Origin: Aristaeella lactis
Lineage (GTDB): Bacteria > Bacillota > Clostridia > Christensenellales > Aristaeellaceae
Assembly (NCBI RefSeq): GCF_018118585.1
Contig: NZ_CP069421.1
Span: 806,001-870,000, forward strand
Direction: 5' to 3'
Length of the DNA: 64,000 nt
Shown piece after piece: positions 7,005-14,399 of the stretch (position 1 is the stretch's first letter; every line of letters begins with the position of its first letter). A model generated the notes under the pieces. It had not been told where the DNA came from and did no database searches. It worked only from the letters and a program-made list of their open reading frames with translations. The translations under genes and the position numbers were made by a program.

Positions 7005-7159
7005 AGGTTCGGAAGTATTGCGAGAATTGCGTTCATTATCAATATCGCAAGTATAAAACACTCAAGACCGGATACGCATATTGTAAAAAACATAAAAACA
7101 GATGTTTGAGCATCCAAAAGTGTTGGGATCGGAAGAAAAAGGCAGGTGAGCAGGAATGA
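7001..7159 (+). CDS. Cys/His-rich small protein whose start codon appears to be ATA
   Basis: An open frame of 52 codons with a strong zinc-finger look: KYCENCVHYQYRKY, then YAYCKKHKNRC, then CWD. The stop (7157-7159) overlaps the next ATG as ATGA, the house style of this operon. The 5' end overlaps the previous stop as ATAA where ATGA would be expected; no ATG, GTG or TTG is available in frame, since a stop lies a few codons upstream. Either it initiates at AUA or the gene lost its start by one G-to-A change. Confidence 0.5.
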   Translation: MKVRKYCENCVHYQYRKYKTLKTGYAYCKKHKNRCLSIQKCWDRKKKAGEQE

Positions 7160-7536
7160 GCCTTGATGTAGAAGTGAAAGGCTTACCAAGACACAACTAT
7201 GGATATGGGCAGTTTAATCTGTTCCGTGGAGAAATCGTCAAAGCCGTTTACGGTTGGGATTTGTACGAAATATGGAAAAAGAAATTTGCGGACGATGACG
7301 ATGTAAAAAGATGGAATGAGAAATGCAACGATGACCTTGATTTGTTCATTCTTCATTCTGATTGTGACGGTAAATTCACGGTTTCAGAATGCAGAAAAGT
7401 CAGAAATGCAATGAAATCTGTTGAAGAAAAAATCGACGAATCGGACATGAGTAAAGAACATAAACAGATGGTTAATGAATGGTACTGTATGTTCGCATTT
7501 TGTGCGAGAAACAGGGTAATAATGAAGTTTAATTGA
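7156..7536 (+). CDS. Hypothetical early phage protein
   Basis: 126 residues, acidic and helix-rich, with DSDCDGKFTVSECRKVRNAM-like Asp/Cys-containing segments (IFILHSDCDGKF is approximately residues 54-65). Start overlaps the preceding stop (ATGA). Codons are AT-richer than in flanking genes. No family recognised. Confidence 0.68.
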   Translation: MSLDVEVKGLPRHNYGYGQFNLFRGEIVKAVYGWDLYEIWKKKFADDDDVKRWNEKCNDDLDLFILHSDCDGKFTVSECRKVRNAMKSVEEKIDESDMSKEHKQMVNEWYCMFAFCARNRVIMKFN

Positions 7537-7637
7537 CACCGTGAAAAGGCTGAAAATCACGGCAAGGTGGAGGTGATGCAATTACTTCCTATATATATCC
7601 GGATTAAGCATGACAGAGATCTGCATCCGGATCTTAT
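7537..7637 (+). other. Leader ahead of tRNA-Ile with strong SD and a 23-codon frame
   Basis: Holds SD AAGGTGGAGGTG followed by an ATG at 7576 and a 23-codon frame that stops inside the tRNA (7645-7647). The self-complementary octamer ATCCGGAT occurs at 7597-7604 and 7625-7632, so the pre-tRNA leader could fold. Expression of the peptide is unproven. Confidence 0.3.
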
Positions 7638-7709
7638 GGTGCAGTAGCTCAGCGGAAGAGCAGCGGCCTTATAAGCCGGAGGGCGGAGGTTCAAATCCTT
7701 CCTGCACCA
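7638..7709 (+). tRNA. tRNA-Ile (anticodon UAU), phage-encoded
   Basis: A 72-nt cloverleaf: acceptor GGTGCAG/CTGCACC, D arm GCTC-AGCGGAA-GAGC, anticodon arm GCGGC-CTTATAA-GCCGG (one G-G mismatch at the top pair), variable AGGGC, T arm GGAGG-TTCAAAT-CCTTC, discriminator A. Loop positions 34-36 are TAT, reading AUA. No encoded CCA. Bacteria normally read AUA with a lysidine-modified CAU tRNA, so a UAU tRNA is uncommon and probably supplements translation of the phage. Confidence 0.85.
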
Positions 7710-7728
7710 CATAGGCGAAAGCCTAAAT

Positions 7729-7926
7729 ATGCCGAAGCTGGCGGCAGTAATCCAGCGGGATCATTTCAAGCATATGGCAGCCGGAAAGACGGCAAGGTAT
7801 CCATCAGCGGCCAGCGCTGAGAACCGGGGGATGGATTCCCTAATATCAGGCTTGTATATGAGTATTAACATTAGACGCATTTCAATAGAAGGAACGGAAA
7901 AGAAAAGGGAAGGCTGTGGATGTTGA
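7729..7926 (+). CDS. Doubtful small reading frame after the tRNA
   Basis: 65 codons, no clear SD at the ATG, composition unremarkable, ending RREGCGC-like (KKREGCGC). It follows a small AGGC-GAAA-GCCT hairpin (7712-7723) just behind the tRNA. Overlaps the next small frame by 7 nt. May be real or chance. Confidence 0.3.
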   Translation: MPKLAAVIQRDHFKHMAAGKTARYPSAASAENRGMDSLISGLYMSINIRRISIEGTEKKREGCGC

Positions 7927-8033
7927 TCATCGTCATCAGAAAAATGGTGATGATGACGGGAGGGTGCCGGGAGGGCGTAAGCGCCTCCCGGCTTGGAAGA
8001 CGGAGAAACAGGAAAGGACGGAGCGGCTCATGA
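7920..8033 (+). CDS. 37-residue microprotein coupled to the replication protein
   Basis: ATG 7920 with SD AGGGAAGG, TGA at 8031-8033 overlapping the replication gene's ATG at 8030 (ATGA). Hydrophobic start (MLIIVIRKMVMM), then a strongly basic Arg-rich tail. Its coding sequence contains the 9-bp hairpin at 7966-7992. It could be a coupling leader rather than a functional protein. Confidence 0.42.
   Translation: MLIIVIRKMVMMTGGCREGVSASRLGRRRNRKGRSGS
7966..7992 (+). repeat. Perfect 9-bp hairpin just upstream of the HUH gene
   Basis: GCCGGGAGG (7966-7974) and CCTCCCGGC (7984-7992) with a 9-nt loop GCGTAAGCG. No T-run follows, so it is not a normal terminator. Its position 38 bp before a rolling-circle-type initiator gene suggests a replication origin or a translational regulator. 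Confidence 0.5.
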
Positions 8034-8908
8034 GTTGGGAGTTTGAAGATCTGTTCAACAACAAGCGGACGGGGGACGGAGGTTTCCTGGAAGAGCCGTG
8101 CTTTATTCCTGTGGGTTCTATGGGGTACAGGAGACGGACAACCGTAAGCGGGCCGCGAATTGACGCGGAGGTTTTCCCGGTGTTCGGTCGGCAGATGCGG
8201 GGAGCGCTGCGGAGGGCCAGGACGGGAAACGGAACCGTGGAAGCTCAGAAGAAGGCGAACGCGGAGCGGAGCAGGATACGGCTGATCCAGTTGGTGGAAG
8301 CAAACTTCACAGAGCAGGATCTGTCAATCGGGCTGGACTATGACGGGAAGACACCGACACCGGAGCGGATTGATAAGGATCTGACAAACTTCTTTGCAAA
8401 GGTGAGGAGACGGCGGAGGGCGAGAGGTCTGCCGGAACTGAAGTACATAGTTGCCATAGGCGGGGACGAGATGCCTGCGGCAGGGTACAGCGGTAAGAGG
8501 CCGCACGTGCATGTGATCATGAACGGCGGGATTGACCGTGATGAGCTTGAGCAACTGTGGGGGCATGGACACGCGAACACTCACAGGCTGCAACCGAGAG
8601 ACAGCGGGCTGGGCGGGATAGCAACATATTTCACAAAGCAGATGCAGGACAGGCCGCCGAAGATGGGCGTGAAAAGATACAGACCGAGCCGGAACCTGAC
8701 GCAGCCGGTGAGGAGAGCAAGGGACGCGAAGATGCCGAACAGCAGAGTCAGAAGGATCGCATATGACTTTGAGAACCAGGCGAAGGAGATCATGGAGAAA
8801 CTGTATCCGGGTTATGTGCTGACGGAGACGGTGGTTAAGTATTCGGACTATGTGCCGGGTGTGTATATCAGGTGTGCATTACGGAAGATAGGAGGCGGAG
8901 GTCTATGA
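8030..8908 (+). CDS. HUH-type rolling-circle replication protein
   Basis: 292 residues from ATG 8030 (ATGA overlap). The metal-binding motif is RPHVHVIM (His159, His161), preceded by the strand YIVAIGG. A catalytic-type Tyr200 with Lys203 lies in IATYFTKQ (Y-x2-K). This is the pattern of single-Tyr HUH Rep proteins of plasmids and small phages (G2P/ORF2-like). Such enzymes nick one strand at an origin, form a 5'-phosphotyrosine link and start rolling-circle synthesis. No helicase, primase, helicase loader or SSB gene is seen in the prophage, so this is the best candidate replication initiator. A region of dense Arg (KVRRRRRARG) may bind DNA. Confidence 0.8.
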   Translation: MSWEFEDLFNNKRTGDGGFLEEPCFIPVGSMGYRRRTTVSGPRIDAEVFPVFGRQMRGALRRARTGNGTVEAQKKANAERSRIRLIQLVEANFTEQDLSIGLDYDGKTPTPERIDKDLTNFFAKVRRRRRARGLPELKYIVAIGGDEMPAAGYSGKRPHVHVIMNGGIDRDELEQLWGHGHANTHRLQPRDSGLGGIATYFTKQMQDRPPKMGVKRYRPSRNLTQPVRRARDAKMPNSRVRRIAYDFENQAKEIMEKLYPGYVLTETVVKYSDYVPGVYIRCALRKIGGGGL

Positions 8909-9318
8909 GGTATACGCCGGTAGCGGAGCAGATCGGGATCACAGAAGCAAGATATAAAGAACTGAGGAATTTTTGCAGGCAATATGATGACTGGGACAGA
9001 GAAGCAAAAACATTGCTGGGTATAAGAGCTATAAAGATGGACGGACTTCCGCATGGATCAGGGATTAGTGATCCTGTGGCCAGGGCGGCAGAAAGAAGAG
9101 AAAGACTGCTTGCGAAGATGTCTATTGTAGAGGGATGTGCAAAAGCAAGCGACAATGGTGCATGGTATGAGGCATTGATTGAACACGTATGTAGAGATGT
9201 TACCTGGAAAGTAATAAAAGAAACAAAGCCAGAGTTACTACCAACAAGTGATGCAAATACATTTTACAAACGGAGGCGAGAATTTTTTGACATGCTGAAT
9301 AAAGTCACAGATATATAA
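8905..9318 (+). CDS. Possible ArpU/RinA-like late regulator
   Basis: 137 residues from ATG 8905 (ATGA overlap). Helical, with YKELRNFCRQYDDWDREAK-like opening (approximately residues 12-31), a middle segment with AERRERLLAKMSIVEGCAKA, and a C-terminal motif TSDANTFYKRRREFFDML resembling the sigma-like HTH end of ArpU-type phage late activators. Position just before the HNH/terminase block fits a late-gene regulator. Assignment is by position and pattern only. Confidence 0.5.
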   Translation: MRYTPVAEQIGITEARYKELRNFCRQYDDWDREAKTLLGIRAIKMDGLPHGSGISDPVARAAERRERLLAKMSIVEGCAKASDNGAWYEALIEHVCRDVTWKVIKETKPELLPTSDANTFYKRRREFFDMLNKVTDI

Positions 9319-9331
9319 GATTCATATTCGA

Positions 9332-9360
9332 TTGTAAATGAAAATGTATTAAATTATTAG
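9332..9360 (+). promoter_or_regulatory. Candidate late promoter
   Basis: AT-rich gap between the possible regulator and HNH gene: TTGTAA (9332-9337), 17 bp, TATTAG (9355-9360). Weak match; supported mainly by its position ahead of the packaging operon. Confidence 0.33.
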
Positions 9361-9378
9361 CATGGAGTAGGAGGCAAG

Positions 9379-9690
9379 ATGAACAGATCGGCAGAGGTCG
9401 AAGCTTTCTACGTCTCATGGAAATGGCGGAGGTGCAGAAAAGCATACGCCGAATCAGTCGGGAAGATCTGTGAGGAATGTCTGAAAGAGGGAGTCATTGA
9501 GACAGGAAGCAAAGAGAATCCGCTGGAGACACATCACAAGATTGAACTGACAGACGAGAACATAAACGATCCGAATATCACATTGAACTGGGACAACCTT
9601 GAACTGTTGTGCAAGAAGCATCACGACATGAAGAGAAAGAAGAAAGAGAAACGCTGGAAGATTGGGCCGGATGGTCACGTAACCGTATAG
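9379..9690 (+). CDS. HNH endonuclease next to terminase
   Basis: 103 residues. CEEC near residue 31, then the ETHHKIEL motif with the HH pair, an N-rich segment (LNWDNLELLC) and CKKHHDMK at the C-terminal end: a ββα-metal HNH fold with a structural CxxC...CxxH zinc site. HNH proteins beside terminases assist packaging cleavage in many HK97-type phages. SD AGGAGG precedes the ATG. Confidence 0.88.
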   Translation: MNRSAEVEAFYVSWKWRRCRKAYAESVGKICEECLKEGVIETGSKENPLETHHKIELTDENINDPNITLNWDNLELLCKKHHDMKRKKKEKRWKIGPDGHVTV

Positions 9691-9821
9691 CTCCCCTTGG
9701 GTGAAAATTGCGGAGGAATGTGGCGCAGGGCTTTGGGTGAGTAACAATAAGCGCGCCGGAGGCGCGGAGGACGCGCGTCCACGGGCGCGCGATAATGAAG
9801 AAAAGGGTTACATAAGGCTGA

Positions 9822-9850
9822 AAAATGATGCTAAATGGCATCATTTTTTT
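9822..9850 (+). terminator. Rho-independent terminator
   Basis: Stem AAAATGATGC/GCATCATTTT (9822-9831, 9838-9847), loop TAAATG, T-run to 9850. Lies in the 185-nt gap between the HNH gene and terminase small subunit; the rest of that gap is GC-rich with CGCGC runs and no gene. Confidence 0.75.
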
Positions 9851-9875
9851 GATGAATTTGACAGGAGGTTTCAGG

Positions 9876-10406
9876 ATGAAGGCCAAAGCGAAGCCGATTC
9901 TGGCGGAAGTGGCCGATATGTTGCCGGAGAAGGCGAGAGATATCAGGACAAACGGCGCGGAAGTGACGAAGAAGAGCGTCCGGAAGAGCGCGGAGGGTTC
10001 AGAAGCCGAGGAGAAACCGGCGAAGAAGCCGAAAAGCGCCAGGGCGAAGGCAAAACAGCCAACTGAAAAGATCACTTCCGCGTCTATACTTCGGAAGCTG
10101 ATTGCTTTCGGCAAAGATTATCAGATCGAAAATGAGCAGGACTTCCGGGAGGCGGCCAGGATCTACAGCGAGGAGGCCGCGCTGATCGATCAGATGCGGA
10201 AGAGGCTGAAAGAGGACGGCCTGACCGTAATGAAAACCTACAAGACCGGGGACTGCGAGGTGGCGCATCCGCTGTTGAGTGAGCTTCCGCGGCATGTGGA
10301 AAGCGCAAACAAGTGCCTGATGACCATCAGCAGCATGATTGAGGAGCGGGGAGCAAAGAAACAGAAACCGACACGGGATCTGGATCAGTTCCGGCTTCAT
10401 GCGTGA
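9876..10406 (+). CDS. Terminase small subunit (P27-like)
   Basis: 176 residues from ATG 9876 (SD AGGAGG). The first 70 residues are low-complexity Lys/Ala/Glu, possibly disordered. The rest is helical with DFREAARIYSEEAALIDQMR and EVAHPLLSELPRHVESANKC, the pattern of P27-family small terminases that recognise phage DNA for packaging. Directly upstream of the large subunit. Confidence 0.8.
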   Translation: MKAKAKPILAEVADMLPEKARDIRTNGAEVTKKSVRKSAEGSEAEEKPAKKPKSARAKAKQPTEKITSASILRKLIAFGKDYQIENEQDFREAARIYSEEAALIDQMRKRLKEDGLTVMKTYKTGDCEVAHPLLSELPRHVESANKCLMTISSMIEERGAKKQKPTRDLDQFRLHA

Positions 10407-10416
10407 GGCGGACGGC

Positions 10417-10506
10417 ATGAAAAGGACGCGGAGGGCGGACGTGAAAAACCGGACAGAAAGGACGGAGGGACAGATCCGGGCGGGTAAGGTGAGCCGGATG
10501 GGGTAA
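10417..10506 (+). other. 29-codon leader frame before the large terminase
   Basis: ATG 10417 to TAA 10506, very basic (MKRTRRADVKNRTERTEG). It overlaps the probable 5' extension of the large terminase in a different frame and ends ATGGGGTAA where that extension begins. It may be a coupling leader or chance. Confidence 0.25.
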
Positions 10507-10622
10507 GAAAAAAGATCAAGACCATAGCGGATCTGACAGCGGAAAACGCCATTGTCCAATACTGGGAAGAAATCAACAGCGGCGGCATCAATACAGGCAA
10601 GTGGATAAAGCTGCTGTATGAG

Positions 10623-12245
10623 GTGATCCTTCAGGGCCTCCAGGACAAACGGTGGTTTTACGATGAGCGGCTGGCGGATAACGCTGTTCGGTTCATAGAG
10701 CGGTACTGCCATCACTACAAGGGGAAACTGGCACCACGGAGGATTGAACTGAGCCTGTGGGAAGAGGCGGCAATCCGGATCATGTTCGGTATTGTTGACA
10801 GCACAGGCAAACGGCAGTTCAGGGAAGTTTTCTGGCTGATAGGCCGGAAGATGGGAAAGACGATCCTGGCGGCAGGCATAGCGACATACATGGGATACGC
10901 TGCCGGAGAGTTCGGCAGCGAAATCTATTTCCTGGCTCCGAAACTGGATCAGAGCGACCTGTGTTACGCAGCGCTTGAGTTCAATGTTCACGCGGAGCCG
11001 GAACTGGACACGATCACACACAGCACAAAATACCGTGGACTGATGATCAATGAAACGAACACGATGATCAGGAAACTGGCTTTCACAAGTAAAAAGTCAG
11101 ACGGTTATAACCCGATGTTCTATTGTGCTGATGAGGTGGCGGCGTGGCCGGGAGTCGCTGGCCTGCGGCAATGGGAGGTTATGGCATCCGGTACAGGCGC
11201 ACGTGACGAGCCGCTGGGCATGGCCATCAGCTCAGGCGGATATGAGAATGACGGCCTGTTTGACGAGCTGATGAAGCGCGGGACGGGATTTTTGCTTGGG
11301 AACAGTAAAGAGCAAAGAATCCTTCCGCTGCTTTACATGATAGATGATCCGGAGAAGTGGGATGACCTGGAAGAGCTGGAAAAGAGCCTGCCGGGTTTAG
11401 GCGTGAGCGTGAGCCGTGAGTTTATAGAAAATGAAATCACAATCGCTCATGGATCTATTTCCAAAGAAGTCGAGTTCAAGACGAAATACTGCAACATGAA
11501 GCAGAGCATGTCCACGGCATGGCTGAAGGCCGAACACATCAACAGCGCCTTTGGATGGCGGAAGCCGATGGAAGAGCTGAGAAACCATTATGTTGTGGGC
11601 GGGCTTGACCTGTCACAGACAACAGACCTGACGAGCGCCTGCTTTATCTGCGAGGTAGACGGCATCCTGTGGATACACTCTCATTTCTGGCTGCCGGCGA
11701 AGAGGCTGGAAGAAGCTACAAAGCGGGATCAGGTGCCGTATGAGATCTACATCCGGAAGGGATTCCTCAGCATGTCTGGTGAGGAGTTCATCAATTTTGA
11801 GGATGTGCGGAACTGGTTCATGGATCTGGTGAAGAAGTACAAGATCTATCCGCTGATCATCGGATATGACCGATGGAGCGCGATGGAGACGGTGCATGAA
11901 CTGGAAAAGAAGCACTTCAAGATGGACAGCGTGACACAGGGATTCAACCTTTCCAGCGTGTCTGACACGTTTGAGGGCCTGCTGCGGGAGGGGAAGATCC
12001 GGGACATGGATGACAATGACCTGCTGAAGATCCACATGGCGGACAGCGCCATGAAGATGGAAAGCGGGGCGGACAGGGCGCATCCGAGAAAAATGCTGGT
12101 GAAGATCAGCAACAAGGCACATGTGGACGGCGTGGCGGCAATCCTGGACGCTATGGCCATGAGACAGTTCAAGTGGAACGAGCTGGGAAAGAGACTGGAG
12201 AATAAGAAAAAGACAACGCCAGCAGGCGGAGGGGTGATTAACTGA
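10623..12245 (+). CDS. Terminase large subunit
   Basis: 540 residues from the first standard start, GTG 10623. It is the packaging motor. The ATPase domain has a Walker A-like stretch IGRKMGKTILAAG, a Walker B/acidic segment (FYCADEVAAWPG) and adenine-type motifs. The nuclease domain begins GGLDLSQTTDLTSA with acidic residues and continues IIGYDRWSA. The same frame stays open about 40 codons upstream to 10503 and encodes family-typical residues (AENAIVQYWEEINSG), so the true N-terminus is probably near 10515, where only AUC/AUA codons are available. Ends one base into the portal ATG. Confidence 0.92.
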   Translation: MILQGLQDKRWFYDERLADNAVRFIERYCHHYKGKLAPRRIELSLWEEAAIRIMFGIVDSTGKRQFREVFWLIGRKMGKTILAAGIATYMGYAAGEFGSEIYFLAPKLDQSDLCYAALEFNVHAEPELDTITHSTKYRGLMINETNTMIRKLAFTSKKSDGYNPMFYCADEVAAWPGVAGLRQWEVMASGTGARDEPLGMAISSGGYENDGLFDELMKRGTGFLLGNSKEQRILPLLYMIDDPEKWDDLEELEKSLPGLGVSVSREFIENEITIAHGSISKEVEFKTKYCNMKQSMSTAWLKAEHINSAFGWRKPMEELRNHYVVGGLDLSQTTDLTSACFICEVDGILWIHSHFWLPAKRLEEATKRDQVPYEIYIRKGFLSMSGEEFINFEDVRNWFMDLVKKYKIYPLIIGYDRWSAMETVHELEKKHFKMDSVTQGFNLSSVSDTFEGLLREGKIRDMDDNDLLKIHMADSAMKMESGADRAHPRKMLVKISNKAHVDGVAAILDAMAMRQFKWNELGKRLENKKKTTPAGGGVIN

Positions 12246-13414
12246 TGGGAATGCTTGAGATGATCTTCGGCAAGCGGGAGCAGCCCGCAAAGCTGAAGAA
12301 CGCACAGATCTTCCGGATGCTGGAAGGATATACGCCTGCATGGACAACATGGCGCGGATCAATTTATGAGAGTGAGCTGATCAGGGCGGCCCTGGACGCA
12401 TGGGGACGGCACACGGCGAAGCTGAAACCGAACATCAAGGGATCAGCGCTGCCGGAGCTTCAGAACAGACTGAAGGTGAGGCCGAACCGCTTTCAGGAAT
12501 GGAGCAAATTCCTTTATCAGTACGCCACAGTGCTGGGCGCGAGGAATACATCTTTCCTGGTGAAGACCAGGGCGGAGGACGGAACGCCGACAGGCGTTAT
12601 CAACATCGTGCCGGAGAGCTGGGAACTGATCGAGTATGAGGGAGAACCGTGGATCAGATTCATCATGCCGAATAACAAGCGGCGGGCTGAACGGCTGGCG
12701 GAGGTTGGCATTTCGACACGGTTCCAGTACAGGAATGAGCTTTTCGGGGAAAACAACGAAGCCATGAAGCCGGTGCTGGATCTGATCAGTATGCAGCGCC
12801 AGGGCATCACGGAGGGTATCAAAAACGGCAACAGCTACCGGTTCTACGCGAAGAGCGACAACTGGGCCAGTGATGAAGACATTGGCGAGGAAATGGAGCG
12901 GTATAACAAATTCACCTTCGGCAACAAAAAAGCAGCCGGGGGTGTTTTGCTGTTCCCGAATACCTATGACGATATCCACGAGATGAAGGCCAGCGGGTTC
13001 ACGATTGACAAAGAACAGCAGGCTCACATTGAAAAGAACGTGTATGACTATTTCGGCGTGAACGAAAACATCATCCAGAACAAGGCCATCGGTGATGAAT
13101 GGCTGGCGTTCTATGAGGGCCTGATCGAATGGATCGCCATACAGCTCAGTGAAACCATGAGCGGAATGTTCTACACAGACCGGGAGCGCATGGGATACGG
13201 AAATGAGATCTTCTTTACCAGCAACCGGCTCCAGTACATGAGCAACAAGGACAAGCTGGAAGCCATCAAGACAAACGCAGACAGGGGACTGATGACGAGA
13301 AACGAACTGCGGGAGATCGAGAACCTGGCACCGCTGCAGGAGCCGTATGGCAGCCAGATCCCGGCGCGGGGTGAATATTACAACGTGAACGAGCCGGACG
13401 GTGGTGAAGAATGA
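12245..13414 (+). CDS. Phage portal protein (HK97 type)
   Basis: 389 residues. Forms the dodecameric ring through which DNA enters the head. Typical features: N-terminal MIFGKRE segment, SELIRAALDAWGRHTAKLKP, the FLYQYATVLGARNTSFLV helix, and the C-terminal stem/crown (EWLAFYEGLIEWIAIQLSE, then YMSNKDKLEAIKT, then LMTRNELREIENLAPL). Overlaps terminase by one base and the next gene by ATGA. Confidence 0.93.
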   Translation: MGMLEMIFGKREQPAKLKNAQIFRMLEGYTPAWTTWRGSIYESELIRAALDAWGRHTAKLKPNIKGSALPELQNRLKVRPNRFQEWSKFLYQYATVLGARNTSFLVKTRAEDGTPTGVINIVPESWELIEYEGEPWIRFIMPNNKRRAERLAEVGISTRFQYRNELFGENNEAMKPVLDLISMQRQGITEGIKNGNSYRFYAKSDNWASDEDIGEEMERYNKFTFGNKKAAGGVLLFPNTYDDIHEMKASGFTIDKEQQAHIEKNVYDYFGVNENIIQNKAIGDEWLAFYEGLIEWIAIQLSETMSGMFYTDRERMGYGNEIFFTSNRLQYMSNKDKLEAIKTNADRGLMTRNELREIENLAPLQEPYGSQIPARGEYYNVNEPDGGEE

Positions 13415-13770
13415 AAAGAGTCATCGCCGTGGACTTTGACGGGACACTGTGCGAAAACAAATATCCGAAAATCGGCGAGCCGAACAAAGAACTGATTGAG
13501 CAGTTGGCGGAGGAACGGAAAAAAGGGACGGCGGTGATCCTGTTCACATGCCGGGACGGACAGAAACTGAAGGATGCCGTGAAATGGTGCGGGAAACAGG
13601 GACTGAAGTTTGACAGAGTCAATGACAACCTGCCGGAGCGCATCAGGGCATACAGAGGGAACACACGCAAGATCAGCGCGGATGTCTATGTGGATGACAG
13701 AAGCGCTGTTTTTACATTCGGAAAAAAGCTGAATTTGGGAGGGGATACAGATGCCGGTGAAACTGAATGA
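13411..13770 (+). CDS. HAD-superfamily phosphatase-like protein
   Basis: 119 residues: motif I AVDFDGTLCEN (Asp8, Asp10), motif II-like ILFTCRDG, and an acidic VYVDDRSA motif near residue 94. A minimal HAD fold. It is inserted between portal and protease, ATGA-coupled to the former and overlapping the latter by 20 nt. Substrate unknown; similar small HAD proteins occur in phages, possibly in nucleotide metabolism. Confidence 0.8.
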   Translation: MKRVIAVDFDGTLCENKYPKIGEPNKELIEQLAEERKKGTAVILFTCRDGQKLKDAVKWCGKQGLKFDRVNDNLPERIRAYRGNTRKISADVYVDDRSAVFTFGKKLNLGGDTDAGETE

Positions 13771-14386
13771 GCGGGAATACAGAGACATCAGCATGGAAGA
13801 CATTGAACTGCGAAAGCAGGACGATGGCCAGTATATTGTCGAGGGATATGCGACAAAGTGGAATGAATACCAGCTCTGGGATGATGGTGAATACCGTATG
13901 TTTGAGCGGTTCAACGAGCATTCATTCGACAGCACGGATTTCTCTGACGATATTTTCCTGCTAAACCATGAGGGCCGCGTATTCGCAAGGACAAGCAACA
14001 ATACGCTGGTTGTAGCTCCTGATGAAATCGGCCTGAAGGTGCGGGCATACCTGGGAGGAACGGAAGAAGGGCGAAAGATCTTTGAAGAGATCCAGGGAGG
14101 ATATTTGACAAAGATGAGCCACGGATTCCGATCCAACAGGAAGACAGAAAAGCGGACGGTTGTGGAAAACACAGCCGAAGGCAGGATTGACGTCCATCGT
14201 GAAATCATGGAGGTCGCAAAACATTTTGATGTTTCCGTTGTATCGCAGCCAGCAAACGATGCAACGAGCATATCCGCAAGGAATCTCAGCGAGGGAGTAA
14301 TCGCGGAGGTTAAGGAGGAGCGCCTTGCCATTGAGGCCCAGCGGCGGAAAAAAGAACAGATTGCCATTATGGCGGAAATGATTTAA
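13751..14386 (+). CDS. Prohead protease (HK97 family, S78)
   Basis: 211 residues. Cleaves the scaffold domain of the capsid protein. Catalytic His in LLNHEGRVFAR and Ser in TKMSHGFR are present, with the following FDVSVVSQPA strand. The C-terminal tail is charged (IEAQRRKKEQ), as in proteases with an assembly segment. Immediately upstream of the capsid gene. Confidence 0.92.
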   Translation: MPVKLNEREYRDISMEDIELRKQDDGQYIVEGYATKWNEYQLWDDGEYRMFERFNEHSFDSTDFSDDIFLLNHEGRVFARTSNNTLVVAPDEIGLKVRAYLGGTEEGRKIFEEIQGGYLTKMSHGFRSNRKTEKRTVVENTAEGRIDVHREIMEVAKHFDVSVVSQPANDATSISARNLSEGVIAEVKEERLAIEAQRRKKEQIAIMAEMI

Positions 14387-14399
14387 GGAGGACAAAACG

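Noticed and set aside
9701-10066. 121-codon plus frame rich in Arg/Gly/Glu
   Set aside because: Overlaps the terminator at 9822-9850 and the start of the small terminase in another frame; no SD.
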